64,000 bases of DNA. Origin: Corylus avellana (Eukaryota; Streptophyta; Magnoliopsida; Fagales; Betulaceae). Positions 43,288 to 55,315 of the stretch are shown in pieces; position 1 is the first letter of the stretch; every line of letters begins with the position of its first letter. Position numbers and translations under genes: made by a program. The DNA lies in the NCBI RefSeq assembly GCF_901000735.1, contig NC_081551.1, positions 12,439,604 to 12,503,603 on the forward strand. Direction: 5' to 3'. The notes beneath the pieces are model-generated. The model ran no database searches. It had not been told where the DNA came from and saw nothing but the letters and a program-made list of their open reading frames with translations.

Positions 43288-45398
43288 TGTTGGGATTGTT
43301 TACGTAAATTTCAAAAAAAAAAAAAAATCTTTTTACGCAGCGGAATAAAAAACGATCACCAAGAGCTTTTACCATCAAGACAAACATGTTTAGATCTCAG
43401 GCAAACATATAAGTTAGATTACTTACATGTATTCGGTCCCTCCTAGAGTTTACATCCATTCTTCCAATGGTAATGGACTAAGTAGTTGAAGTTCACAAAT
43501 GTTGGAATACTTCAAGTATGAGTCCATACTCATCTCACCTTCATCGCGTTCTTCGTGTTCTTCATGAACTTGAAAAACATCTTTATGTTCTTCATTGTAT
43601 TCATAAAGAACTTCTTTAAGACTTGGGAGTTTATCAAGATCTTCGAACAATTGGGGAAAAGATTGCTCCATTAAATCTCCTCTTTCATGACTGAATATGA
43701 TTGTCAGTGTGGGCTCACAAAGTTTTCTCAAGAACAAGAGAAAACTAGAAGCAAAAATTTGAGAGAACAAATTGTCCCTATTGGCTGTGTATTCAGTCTT
43801 GTGGGAAAGTGATGTGTTTTTTTTTTTTTTTTTTTTTTTTTTGGTTTTCACAAAAATCACAAGTTTATGAATTGTTGACACACTTTGCTTCTCAACTGAA
43901 CCCTCTATTTATAATATTGGGATCCCGGGAGAAAAGTATTTTTAAACCATGTGGGACTGGGATTAGAAATCCAAGTCCTAGGGGAAGTCGACCAAGGAGT
44001 AATTACACTCCTTGCCACTCTCCTAGTGGCCGGCCACGGGAAGAATATTCTATCTCCATGTGGCTCTAGGCCATTCCCACTTAGTTTAGCACTTGGGCTT
44101 GGGTTTTATCCTCAAGCCCAATGCTCATTTCTCTTAACTTTAGCCCTTTGAAATAATTCTAGAAAGCCTAAAGTTATTTTACAAGCCTAAAGAATTAAAA
44201 TCATAAGCCTAAGGCTTATTTTAGTTCCTTAGCTTGTAGGAATTAAATTATGAGCCAAGTGCTCTAGTTAATTCCCAAATCCAATTTCTCCAAATCTACC
44301 AATAAGATTAAATAAATCTTTCGGCCCATGTTTTATTAAAATAAAACACCCAAATAAATAAATAAATAACTGAGGAACAATATAATCTACCAGTCAATTT
44401 ATATCAGCTCAAAAAGGGACCTAAAGAAAAATATCATTAGCTTAATAGGCCTGTGACCATGTCATCTTAGACCATGTCACACCACACTGTTTAATCACAA
44501 TTAATTCCACTAAATAATTGTGACTGCACTCTAATGATTATTTTTTATTTAATCAATTAATCCCCATGTTACCCCTCCATGGAATCATTCTGTAGTCGAA
44601 TCAAAGACTTTGAACTGTCACTTTGTTCACTACCTCTTTTCCTTGAGTCACTGATTTAAATTCATGATTATTCTTATGTATCTTATGAGAATACATCTCA
44701 CCTTGTACATGTATAAGTTTTCAGTGTACCTACTGAAAACACTCGGGCCTGAGCTTTAAGATAATCTTTCCCATTAAATCTAAAACATGGGGAATATTCC
44801 CTATCCTTTTGTTCCCTGACAAAGGATTTGGATTCCTTCTTGAAATTGTGTTCCCACAATGCTACATGTAATTATCCAACGTACCGAGGTACTATTGACC
44901 GGTGATAGGTCTCACTCTATGATACATCAAAGTAATCAACACTACACATCTTATTTCAAGAACTTCTCAGGATTTAGAGTAAATGTTAAGTCGTTGCACG
45001 TACATCATTTTTATGACAGTATAAACAAATGACTCACATCGTCATGTTCGGTGTATGACATAACCTTGCCAATACCCCAACATATTAACCTGAAGCCTCC
45101 CTGCTTCTTATGACCAAGACAAGTCATTTGAGGTTTAACATGTTATAGTCTAGATGGAGTTCCCAGTTCCATTTACGACTACGAACAATAGGTTTTATAA
45201 GTTGCAAGGACCTTTGAGTATGATCTTCTATGATACTCACACCGTAACTCAAATACAATGCAACTTAGAGATTTCACATGCATATAATCGGACAATACAC
45301 AATAACATATAAGCCATGCAAGACTAAATGTATATATGTCTTTTGTTCTAATCAAGACATTATCCAATCAATTGGAGTTTTGGACACAATTCCCAATA
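43288..45398 (-). mobile_element. Solo LTR of the long Copia family 3
   Basis: 2111 bp. The left end is TGTTGGGATTGTTTACG. The right end, TTTTGGACACAATTCCCAATA, is the complement of the start of the LTR at 32683. A perfect target duplication GAAAG lies at 43283-43287 and 45399-45403. Contains a T run (43816-43842) and the conserved ORF-like segment at 43450-43760. Confidence 0.92.
43450..43760 (-). CDS. ORF-like segment inside long Copia LTR, copy 2 (hypothetical)
   Basis: An uninterrupted frame whose conserved part is about 100 codons, aligned with the copy at 34239-34560: LCEPTLTIIFSHERGDLMEQ, PQLFEDLDKL, EVLYEYNEEHKDVF, HEERDEGEMSMDSYLKYS, LLSPLPLEEWM. The frame extends upstream through a low-complexity Lys run from the T tract, so the start is uncertain. 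No signal peptide, membrane segment or known domain is evident. It may be non-functional LTR sequence. Confidence 0.35.
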
Positions 45399-45711
45399 GA
45401 AAGATCATCAATCTCTCATGTAATTTTTATATTAACGCAAATTGTTTTGCACTTAGGGTGTGCTTATTATGCATGAGTTGACTATTTTTTCCACGGACTA
45501 TATGTCTTTGCTTAAGCATGAGTTTTTGTGGTACATTTCACCTATGCTTGATCCTTTGTGAACTTTAAAACTTCTATATGGGTTGATTTTGTTTGCAAGA
45601 GTGAGTGTTAGTTGGGCAACCATGTGAGGGAGATCGACTAGCTTTTCGATCAAATTGACCAACTCGCTAGTTGAACCAAAGACCTAAAAACTCCTGCATT
45701 CTTTACGTATG
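45399..45711. other. Internal flank between two insertions
   Basis: Includes the GAAAG duplication at its left and GTATG, the probable target duplication of the outer Athila-like element, at its right (45707-45711). No domain seen. Confidence 0.45.
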
Positions 45712-47053
45712 TGTTGTGTCAAATTAAAATACTCGCAAGTGCACGAATTGTTTGCTGTTAATGGATTGCAAGTGCAAGGTCGACCCCACAACGAATTATG
45801 ATTTTGAAGAACAAAATATATCTAAACTAATTAAATCTTAACCTAGTTCCAATAAAGGTTTGAATTTTGCTTTTTATAACTGAAAGAAAGCATAAACTAA
45901 ATAAGATAAAAATAAACAAAAGATAAATGTACAAAGGTTGTGGAATTCACGCTCACCAAATCACAGCAACATATTCCATGTTCATCAATATTATCCAAAG
46001 TTCTCATAATAAAATCGTAAGTATGTTTTACTTTCACTCAAAGAGTTAATCAAAATCATCCCATGTATCAATTCTTCTACACAAATCACAAAAGAAATCC
46101 AATTTAAATCAAATCATCAAGTGTATTCATAAATCACAGCAAGATATCCAATTTAAATCAAAACATCAATTGTATTCGTAGAACAAATCACAAGGGATAT
46201 CCAATTTTTTATGAATTAAAAAACAAGCAATCAATTAGTTGAAATTATCTCAAATCATCAAATGTATCCTTGAATCACAAAAGATATCCAAGAATCACTC
46301 CACAAATTGATTAGAAGTAAAACAATTGAAATAAAAACTCAATAAAATTGGATAACATTGACTTACATGAACACAATGTTGCTCTTCATTGATGAGGCTT
46401 CATCCTCAACCTTAATTGAGAATTTAGCCCCACATGATTATTGAAAATAAAACTTAAACCTAAAGAAAAACTAAACTAAAGAGAAAAGCTGTGGATCTAA
46501 ATTGTCTCCAAACTTGTCTCTTTTTCTTGAAGGTTTAAAGGTCTATTTATAGGGCTTAGGAAAGTCCTAGAAGCCATAGTAAACCTAGGTAATTCAGAGG
46601 TTAGTCCCCTAGTCCAATTAGGATTATGAAAACCTAATTCTAGGTGAAAAAAGCTTTCTGCATCTGGGTCGTACTCTGACTACGCGAGTGCGCTCTAGCA
46701 CATGGCCAGTGCACTCGATCGCACTCGTGCCTACAATCAATCTCTTGTGGCGCAATGCCCGCGCACTGATGCTTGTCCGTGGGTGGGGTTGCGCTTGAGC
46801 GCAACCCTGCTAGGCTCAAGCGCATATGCGCTCAAGCACAAGGCTGTGCACTCGATCCTAAGCCTCCAGATTGCTCTTTTTCCAACTTTCTTCAAAACTT
46901 TGCAATTTTTCTCTTTAAAGCTGCAGTTTTCCCTCAACAACCTACAATACACTAAAAACAAAGAACTAGCACAAAACATTAGATTATAACACAACCAAAG
47001 GATTAACAAATGTAAATTAAGGGGCTCAAATATGCAATATTTAGCACTCATCA
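45712..47053 (-). repeat. 3' LTR of the outer element
   Basis: 1342 bp, homologous to 61714-63025 and, more distantly, to the other Athila-like LTRs. TATA-like CTATAAATAGA on the minus strand at 46552-46542. GCGATCGAGTGCAC motif cluster at 46685-46860. Confidence 0.9.
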
Positions 47054-48319
47054 AACACCTTCAAAACTTACATTTTGCTAGTCCCTTAGCAAAACAAAAC
47101 TAAAAATAAAATGAATGCAAGAAACATAAATCCTCTTTCGTGGGAGAGACGATTGCATTTAGCATATGCAACAGTCCTTTTAAACCCCTAAGCATCCCAG
47201 TGGACGAGTGAAGTCTCGTGAGGGTTTAACAGAAGTGATAGCCACAAACATTGTAGCACTATGTTGTTGAAAAGAATGAAATTTCACACAAACCATGGTT
47301 CTTATTCATGAGCAAGCTTAAAAAGACAAACACCATCATCACAATCATTAGGGCATTCAAAATCAAATCACTCATAAATGGACAATTAAGACATCATATG
47401 TTTTGATCAATGCAAAGTGAAATTAACATACAATCATAAGGCTTCAATTTAATCTCAAGATAAGAACCTCAAAATTCGTTGAAATCCCTATCAACTAAAA
47501 CAACCAAGGCAAGATATGCAAATATATTTACTTTCTATTTTATTTTTTTGTGTAGGTTGTTCAATGCTTAGCTCCCTTAAGCTTTCTAATTGACTCATGT
47601 AGCGAGTGTTAGGCCAATGACCCCCAAACCACATGGTTTTAAGGCACTAGATGTAAAAACATCCCTAAGGGCTTATTAACTCAAGTCAAAAAGGCTATGA
47701 AGCCAAGCTAGACATACCATCAATCAACTTAAACTTTACACCTTCTGACACGAACACTTACTTAATGAGGCAAGAGGTCCGGTTACTCAGTGAAAAACTC
47801 AAAATGATCTTTTTATATATATCTTGCAAGCTAGGGTTATTCATCAATAGGTCATCCAACAAATCTTAAAATAAACATGATTAAGCTCAAATATCATACC
47901 TCACAGAATATATGCTAATCTATTTGTGATAATTCAACTCAAAACAAGTGAAGCCTTTCGAGCCCAAAAATAAGTCAAAGGACTCAGATTCCTAATGATG
48001 ATGACGTGTTCAAAATGTTAAGCAAACCAATGAAATGCAAACCACAGTTACAACTTAACTCATACTTAACAACAAAATAACACTTTTTTTTTTTTTTAGA
48101 ACAAAAAGCTAGATAAAAACAAACAAACAGACAGAGTGTCTTTCCATACCCCCAAACTTGAATGACACATTGCCCTCAATGTGTAGTATAGAAATACATT
48201 ACTAGAAGTAAGGAAACATCAGAGTTTGCAAAAGGACAGGGCGTCCCCCAAACTTAAACACCAAGACACCTGTCAAAAACTCACAGCAATATTGTCTCAC
48301 AGAAATAGGCATCATATGA
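47054..48319 (-). other. Conserved 3' non-coding region of the outer element
   Basis: On the minus strand several phrases match the inner element's 3' region. AGACTTCACTCGTCC and TTGCATATGCTAAATGCAAT (47215-47150) match 59864-59930. The GGTTTTAAGGCACTAG and GAGTTAATAAGC area matches about 59400-59470. CATTGTGTCATTCAAGTTTG-like sequence next to a GGGGGTAT tract (48149-48180) matches 58855-58890. Functional meaning unknown; it could hold packaging or RNA-stability signals. Confidence 0.7.
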
Positions 48320-49450
48320 TTAATTGAAGAAAGAACTTGTGGAGTGAAGTGCAGAAAATAAACTGGAAAAGAAAACTTTACAGTGCTTCCCCCAATCATT
48401 CAGATGTCCAACCAATCCCTTCCACCCTTTCTTCTTCAAAACTTCATAGCATTCTAGAAGGATGTTTCGCCATCTTATGTAGCCAACTTGCTTGATTCGA
48501 AGGATTTTCTTAGGACGACGATTCCTAGATTTACGCGCTTGTGTGCATGATTCCTTGAAGATCTTGGCATAAGATGGCTCTTCGAGACATTGAGGAGATG
48601 AAGCTTTGGGTTCTTGATGTGTCTCAAGAGGGACTATGAAGAAGGAATGAGCTTCAACACTCACTTCTTTGTCATTGGACAGATATGGATTTTCTCAGGA
48701 CTCACTGTTCTCTGGGTGCTCAACTTGTTCCTCTTTTTCTTCCTCCTCATAGTTATCCACAATTAAAGGTTCAGCTGCTAATAAAGATGGGTTAGGGAAT
48801 GATACCTTAGGAGTGGAATCCAATAAGGCCTTAGCTTGCTCATACATCATGTCAAGGTCCAAATCACATTCAAATTCAACAAAGTATTCTTCAAAAGGAT
48901 CCTCTAGACTTGGCTCATTAAAAGTCTCTGCTTGCTTAAGGACCTTTTCAAGGTCTAGGTCACATTCAGATTGAGCAAAGCACTCTCCCAAAGGGTCCTC
49001 AAGATTTGGTACACTAAAAATCTCCTCAACAATTTCTTCACTCCCAAGTGTGGTGGTGGCTTGGACATGCTCATGATAAGAATTGCTATCATCATCCTCG
49101 TCAATCATGTAGTGTCATTTAGCCATCAGCTGAATTTGAAACTCTTCTTCCTCTATTCTATTGAATTAAGCAACTAGATGGCCGATTTATCCTTCCAGCC
49201 TTGACATAGCTTTATGAGTGAAGTTTTTAAGTTCTTGTATGTCTTGGCTAATGACCATCGTGGAATTTTTCAGTTCTTGTATGCCTTGGGAGTTGAGCAT
49301 GTTGGTATTCTTCATGTCCATGGTGGTATTATTCATCTCTAATAGGAATGCTTGCAACTTGTCTTCCAATGATGATTGTTGAGGAGGATAATCATATGAT
49401 GAAGGATGGAGGACTTGGTTATCGAACTGTGAATATTCTAAATGGTGCAA
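48320..49450 (-). pseudogene. Gag-C-like protein of the outer element, broken 377-codon frame
   Basis: Three minus-strand segments (49450-49187, 49108-48695, 48664-48320) share one frame, broken only by four stops (at 49187-49189, near 49168, near 49117, and 48695-48697). The first starts MHHLEYSQFDNQVLHPSSYD and holds LEDKLQAFLLEMNNTTMDM followed by two QELKNST-type repeats, resembling the coiled region after the zinc finger in Athila gag. The middle is acidic, with two ECDLDL repeats. The end is basic, with KKILRIKQVGYIRWRNIL and KKKGWKGLVGHLNDWGKH. I recognise no catalytic motif. The gag N-terminus and CCHC finger are absent, so this is a distinct coding unit rather than a plain deletion of the inner element's gag. 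Confidence 0.6.
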
Positions 49451-49497
49451 TTCATCAACATGGGGCGCATAATTTCCTGTAATCTTCTAGCATGCAA

Positions 49498-49502
49498 ATA
49501 TC
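49498..49502. repeat. Target-site duplication of the inner Athila element, left
   Basis: ATATC, repeated perfectly at 61420-61424. Confidence 0.92.
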
Positions 49503-50843
49503 TGTTAAGTGCCAAAATATTTATATTTTAGCCCTTAACTTATATTTTCTAATTCCTTAGTTTTGTTAGTTTATGCCATTTAAGTTCTTTTATGTGCTTT
49601 CTATGATCTTGTAGGCCTTTGGAAGAAAATGAAGCAATTTTGGAAGTATCGGGCATAAAGAGCAATTTTGGGAAAAGCTAGAGGCTCTGGTAGTGCGATC
49701 GAGCGCACTACAAGCAAGGACCAAACGAATGCAAGGCGTGCGCTCGTGCACATAAAAAGCAACGCGATCGAGTGCCCAACACAGATGATCAATCGCAGTC
49801 CTGCGATCGATCACACACGGGATGCGATCGAGCGCACTCGTGCGTGAGGAGCAAGCTAGCCGCAGCCTTTTTATGGAAAGTGTTTCGTTTAGGGTTTTAA
49901 AGCCTTGTGCGAACTAGGGCTCAAACTCTACATGTTTTAGGGTTTCTAGAGTGTTCCTAAGGCCTATAAATAGACCCTTAAACCTTTAGAATAGACACAC
50001 AATTTCTAAGGAGAAGAATTGGAGCTCTTCAAGTTCAAGTTTCGGGTTTATTCTTTTCATTTCTATTTTATTTTATGAAGATGTTTAATATCAAACTAAT
50101 GTGCAACTAAATTACTTAGTAGGGCTAGATTGAAGCTCTAATTATGTTTATTTAATATTTCAATATTGGCGCCTTTGTGATGATCATGTTGTGATATTTA
50201 ACTTGATTAATTCTTGTTTTCATGAATTCCTCATATGTGTTTGTCTGATCAACATATGCATATGGTATGGACTAGTTAATTAAATCAATTTGGATGATCG
50301 AGTATTGGGTTTAATAAGAGTAACAAAAGAAATTCACACTGCGTTCTTGGGTTAATCAACATGGGGATCCGGGAGTAGACACCCATGCCCTAGGCCTCAT
50401 GTGTTTGTTGATTTCCACAAATTTATGTTTTCTTAAAGAACAACTTAGTAGACACCCATGCTAAATCCTTTAAGAAAGAAAAGAATTAGAGTCGACACCC
50501 ATGCCTAATTCGTTGCTTAGGAAAATCAATAGCTTAAGGAGTAGACACTCATACCCTTAGGTTGGCAAACATTAAGCATTCATAATATGATTTGATCATT
50601 AGCATATTGTTATATTATCTAAATATGATTAATGGTGGATATCAAAGCCCTACCTTTTATTATTATCAACTCAAAATCAATCTGTGTTTTGTTTTACTTA
50701 CAGAATTTATTTTAAGCAAAATTTAGCAATCCTTGTGGGAATGATCTCGTACTTGCACCATATACTACAATATTGATCTTGTGCAGTTCCGAGTAAAGTG
50801 TACAATTATTTGCCTATTAATTTAAGTAGATATTTGCACAACA
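49503..50843 (+). repeat. 5' LTR of the inner element
   Basis: 1341 bp, TGTTAAGTGCCAAAATATTT to TATTTGCACAACA. Differs from the 3' LTR (1389 bp) by many substitutions and several indels. One of these is a duplicated GATCGCAGTGGAGCTGCGATC-like block present only in the 3' copy. TATA box CTATAAATAG at 49964-49973. Confidence 0.95.
49964..49973 (+). promoter_or_regulatory. LTR TATA box
   Basis: CTATAAATAG, same place as in the 3' LTR (60526-60535) and in solo LTR 1. Confidence 0.65.
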
Positions 50844-50849
50844 AGTTTT

Positions 50850-50867
50850 TGGCACTGTTGCCGGGGA
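50850..50867 (+). promoter_or_regulatory. Athila-type primer-binding site
   Basis: TGGCACTGTTGCCGGGGA. The family form TGGCGCCGTTGCCGGGGA is complementary to the 3' end of tRNA-Asp; two bases are changed here. Confidence 0.85.
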
Positions 50868-51068
50868 TTGCGGCAAATTTTGTTTAGAATTATTTTCCTT
50901 TAGTTTTGTTATTGTAATTTTTAATTTTAATTCTGTTTTTATCAAAAATCAAAAATATTTTTTGTTTTTTTTTTTATTTTTCTGTTTTCTGCTTTGTTTC
51001 AGTCTGCGGCACTTGCAATCTGTTACTGCGATCGAACGGAGACCGCGTACGATCAAGCTTACTAATCT

Positions 51069-52609
51069 GTGATCAAGCGCAATTCCAGGGAGCATCCGGA
51101 CATCAGCACTAAAGCTGTTATGACTGCAGAGGCAAATCAACTTATGCAAGGTCGTCGATCTCAAGACTCAATCATCCTTCCACTAGATCCCAAAATTGAG
51201 CGAACAATTCGAGAAAGGCCTAGAGACAACTCCGACACAGAAGAAGAGGAAGAAGTTGAGGAAAAAATGGAAGATTGGTAGGCGAACCCACCACCAGTGC
51301 GAAGACCAATGAAACAGGCTTTTATCCCGAAAAACCTCAACCAGCCATCTTGCATAGCCTATCATCCGGAGGTGGAAGGCAATTACTATATATCCCCGCA
51401 GATACTTAATGCATTGACTCACTTCAAGGGCACAGCTACTGAGGATCCTAACTTGCATCATAAGGAATTCTTCGATCTATGCAAGCTTCAACACATATAG
51501 GGCCTAACTCCAGAGAGACTCAAGTTAGTCCTCTTTCCTCACTTCAAGGGCACAGCTACTGAGGATCCTAACTTGCATCTTAAGGAATTCTTCGATCTAT
51601 GCAAGCTTCAACACATACAGGGCCTAACTCCAGAGAGACTCAAGTTAGTCCTCTTTCCTTTTTCTTTAACAGATAATGCTAAATTGTGGTATAATTCCTT
51701 GCTTCCAGATTCCATCCATACTTGGGAAGAGTTAGTCACTAACTTCCTAACGAAGTTTTCCCAGCTCAAAAGACAAGGCATCTTAAAAGCGAACTTCAAA
51801 CGTTCCAACATAGAGATGGAGATCTTTTCTTCGAGGCATAGGACCACTTCAATGCGCTGCTTCTGAAGTGCCCACTTCACAACATCCCTCAAGATGATCA
51901 GGTACAATTTTTTTATGAAGGGTTAGATGACACTAACAAAAGGATGATTGATTCAGCTTGTGGAGGTGCACTTATGGAAAAGAGTAGTGAGGAAGCCGTG
52001 GAGCTTTTCGAAACACTAAGTGAGCACTCCCAACAATTCTGTTCTAGAGGAAAGCGAGGAGTAAAAAGTAAAGGCATGTATGAGGTGAACCTAAATGGTT
52101 GATCTCCAAATCAGATGGCTGCTATGGAAAGATAGCTAGATATGATTGTCAAAGCCATGACTGCTCAGAACATTTCACCTAGTCAACAAGACGCACAACT
52201 CCAGGTATGCGCCATATATTCTCATTTTGATCACACCACTGAGACTTGTCCTTTGTATCCATTTGCAGATCTAGAGCAAGCAAACTATGTGGGACAAAAC
52301 AATTATCCTCCCATGAATAATCCATACTCCAACACCTACAATCCAGGGTGGCACAACCACCCCAATTTCTCATGGAGTAATAATCGAAATGCTCTAAACC
52401 CTAAAAGGCAGCAGAGGAGTTCCCAACAAGCAGTCCAACTAGTTCAGGAGTCGAAGAAGAATGACCTGGAAAGTCTGGTACAACAATTTATGCTTGCGCA
52501 ACAACAAGTTAATGCAAAGAACGAGCAAGCTATTCAAAGACTGGAAGTACAAGTGGGGCAAATGGCTAAGGAGCTGAGTGAAAGAAAGCAGGGTGAATTT
52601 CCATCCTAA
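51069..52609 (+). pseudogene. Athila-type gag, with 120-bp tandem duplication
   Basis: The capsid region is recognisable: NLNQPSCIAYHPEVEGNYYI, HFKGTATEDPNLHHKEFFDL, PFSLTDNAKLWYNSLL, TWEELVTNFLTKF. It is followed, after a frame change near 51840, by HNIPQDDQVQFFYEGLDDTN and FETLSEHSQQF. A degenerate finger CAIYSHFDHTTETCPLYP (52207-52260; the usual second Cys is Tyr) and an Asn/Pro/Gln-rich tail end the protein at 52609. Stops lie at 51279, 51498 and several later points. A 40-codon segment is present twice in tandem (51421-51540, 51541-51660). Gag would form the virus-like particle in the cytoplasm; this copy cannot. Confidence 0.88.
51421..51660 (+). repeat. 120-bp in-frame tandem duplication in gag
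   Basis: 51421-51540 and 51541-51660 are identical except for three bases: a/t at 51460/51580, t/c at 51498/51618 and c/t at 51540/51660. The second change makes a TAG stop in copy one and CAG in copy two. Confidence 0.97.
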
Positions 52610-52639
52610 ACAATACCTAATCCAGGAGGTCACCAACAA

Positions 52640-53527
52640 TTGAAAGTTGTCACAACTCTTAGAAATGGCAAGATCATAGGAATAGACGAGACAGCTCAAG
52701 AATCTCCAGAGGAAGCCTCAACATCCAAGGTAAGTAAAATGGAGAAGGTGAATGAACCACCCTTCCCTCAAAGGTTAGTAAAGCCAAAGAAAGAAAAACA
52801 ACTTCTTGACATTTTTGAGACCTTGAGAAAAGTAGAGATTAACATTCCTTTATTAGATGCAATTAAACAAATTCCCTCACAAGCTAAATTTTTAAAGGAT
52901 TGTTGCACTCATAAAAGGAAGTTTCAGGAGCATGAAGCAGTTGCTTTAACAAAGGAGGTAAGTGCGGTGTTGTTAAGAAAACTACCACCAAAGCTAAAAG
53001 ATCCATGAAGTTTTACAATCCCTTGTAGGATAGGAGACCATCTTTTTGAGCATGCATTACAGGATCTAGGAGCAGGGGTCAATTTGCTGCCATACACTAT
53101 ATATGAGACACTAGGTTTGGGGGAGCTTCAACCAACTTCTATCACCTTGCAATTGGCAGACAGAAGCATCAAAAGACCAAGAGGTATACTTGAGGATATC
53201 TTGGTAAAGGTAGATAAATTTATTTTACGTGCTGATTTTATTGTATTGGATATAGAAGAATCTCATATGCCATTGCCCTTACCCATCATTTTAGGAAGAC
53301 CCTTTATGAGAACTGCTGATACAAAAATTTGTGTGGAAAAGGGTACTATAAGTATGAAGGTAAATGGTGAGAAGGTAGAATTTAGAATATTTGATGCATT
53401 GAAATTACCTCAAGATGATCTGAAATGCTTTAATGTCTATATGATTCACGGTGTTGTTGAGAAAGTATTTCAGGTCCATCACATTGATCCATTGGATGCC
53501 ACCCTCACCCATAGTTTCACAAGGTAG
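52640..53527 (+). pseudogene. Athila-type gag-pol junction and aspartic protease
   Basis: One frame with few stops. 52640-53008 is a linker: TTLRNGKIIGIDE, then PPFPQRLVKPKKEKQLLDIF and FLKDCCTHKRKF, as in Athila polyproteins. After a stop at 53006 comes the retropepsin-like domain with the active-site motif D-L-G-A-G at 53063-53077 (usual form DLGAS, so Ser to Gly), then NLLPYTIYETLGLGEL, the flap-side sequence, and ILGRPFMRTA. The enzyme would process the polyprotein. The catalytic Asp is present but the frame is broken on both sides (53006 and 53525). Confidence 0.85.
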
Positions 53528-53575
53528 GACATTGAGCCAGAATCTGAAGATGTTACTTATGACATCATTGAAACT

Positions 53576-54734
53576 GTGCACCTTCTTGAGGCCTCTCCAA
53601 AGCATCCAAGTAAGTACACCCTTTCCTTTGAGCCTCTTGAGCCTACTAATACTATTCTTGTCCCTTCTATTGTCCAGGCACCAAGATTGGAATTGAAGCA
53701 ATTGCCAGAACACCTGACATATGCCTACTTAGGAGAAAACAAGACACTACCGGTCATAATTGCTGCAAATATGAGTTTTGGGGAAGAAGAAAAGCTGTTG
53801 AGAGTTCTTAGAAAGCATAAAACTGCTTTGGGTGGGACCACTGCTGACATCAAGGGGATAAGTCCAGCCAAGTGCATGCATCAAATCTTCCTTGAAGACG
53901 AAATAAAGCCAACCAGGGATGCATAGAGAAGACTCAACCCACACATGAAGGAGGCAGTCAAGGTAGAGGTATTGAAATTGTTGGATGTGGGCATTATCTA
54001 CCCCATCTCAAATAGTAAATGGGTCAGTCCAGTCCAAGTAGTTCCAAAGAAGAGTGGGATCACAGTGGTGAAGAATGAAGATGATGAGCTGATACCTACA
54101 AGAGTAACCACTGATTGGAGGGTATGCATTGACTATAGAAAGTTGAACAAGAAAAGACCATTTTCCCCTACCCTTCATTGATCAAATGCTAGAGAGGTTA
54201 ACTGGCCATAGCTACTACTGCTTCTTGGATGGGTATAGTGGCTACAACCAGATTGCAATAACACCAAAGGACCAAGAGAAGACCACCTTCACATGTCCTT
54301 TTGGCACATTCCCCTACAGAAGGATGCCATTTGGATTATGCCATGCACCAACCACCTTCCAAAGATGCATGATGAGTATTTTCTTAGATATGGTGGAAAA
54401 ATGTATTAAGGTATTTATGGATGATTTTAGTGTTTTTGGGTCTAATTTCGATGAATGCCTCAATCATCTGAAGAGTGTCCTCAAGAGATACGAAGAATGC
54501 AACTTAGTGCTCAATTGGGAAAAATGCTACTTCATGGTTCAACAAGGCATTGTGTTGGGTCATTCTATTTCCAACAAGGGCATTGAGGTAGATAAGGCAA
54601 AGATTGACATCATCTCCAAACTCCCCCCTCATGTGACAGTGAAGGGGGTGAGAATTTTTCTTGGATATGCCGGGTTCTATAGATGGTTCATCAAGGATTT
54701 CTCCAAGATCTCTAGACGCCCTGTGCATTGCTAG
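53576..54734 (+). pseudogene. Athila-type reverse transcriptase
   Basis: Starts in frame 2 with ELKQLPEHLTYAYLGEN and continues after a stop at 53924 with KEAVKVEVLKLLDVGIIYPI, SNSKWVSPVQVVPKKSG and TDWRVCIDYRKLNKKRP. A shift near 54180 leads to frame 3: GHSYYCFLDGYSGYNQIAI, FTCPFGTFPYRRMPFGLCHA, and the catalytic FMDD at 54414-54425 in the sequence KVFMDDFSVFG. The thumb-side FLGYAGFYRWFIKDFSKISR follows. All polymerase motifs are readable, but at least two stops and a frameshift separate them. Confidence 0.92.
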
Positions 54735-55315
54735 GCAAAGAGGCCAAATTTGAATGGACTGAAGAATGCATGATTGCTTTCAACACACTAAAAAAGCTTC
54801 TCACATCTGCACCAATAATGATGGCACCTGATTGGAATCTACCATTTGAGCTCATGTGTGATGCCAATGACTTTGCCTTGGGAGCTGTCTTACGTCAAAG
54901 AATCAATAAGGTATCTCATGCCGTTTATTATGCTTCTAGAACATTGAATGATGCTCAGCTAAATTATTCTACGACTGAGAAATAATTATTAGCTATCATA
55001 TTTGCTTTGGAGAAGTTTAGATCATACCTGATTGGTTCTAAGGTTATTGTATTCACTAATCATGCTGCTTTGAGATATTTGTTTGCTAAGAAAGATGCAA
55101 AGCCTAGATTGATCAGATGGGTATTATTACTGCAAGAGTTTGACCTTGATATTAGAGGCAAGAAGGGCAGTGAGAATGTGGTGGCAGATCACCTATCTAG
55201 CCTACTTCATGAGGAAGAAGGAGATGAGCTTCCATTGAATGAAAATTTTCCAAATGACAGTTGTTTGCAGTTGAGGTCCAACTTCCATGGTATGCAAATA
55301 TTGTTAATTATATAA
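54728..55315 (+). pseudogene. Athila-type RNase H, catalytic residues lost
   Basis: FEWTEECMIAFNTLKKLLTS, PFELMCDANDFALGAVLRQR (first catalytic Asp kept), then SRTLNDAQLNYSTTEK and a TAA at 54983-54985 exactly where the family has the catalytic Glu (TEKELLA). Later the usual TDHAALKYL reads TNHAALRYL, so a second catalytic Asp has become Asn. The connection domain ends in [20 protein letters not shown] and ADHLSSL. A later frame change lies near 55255. Confidence 0.85.
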
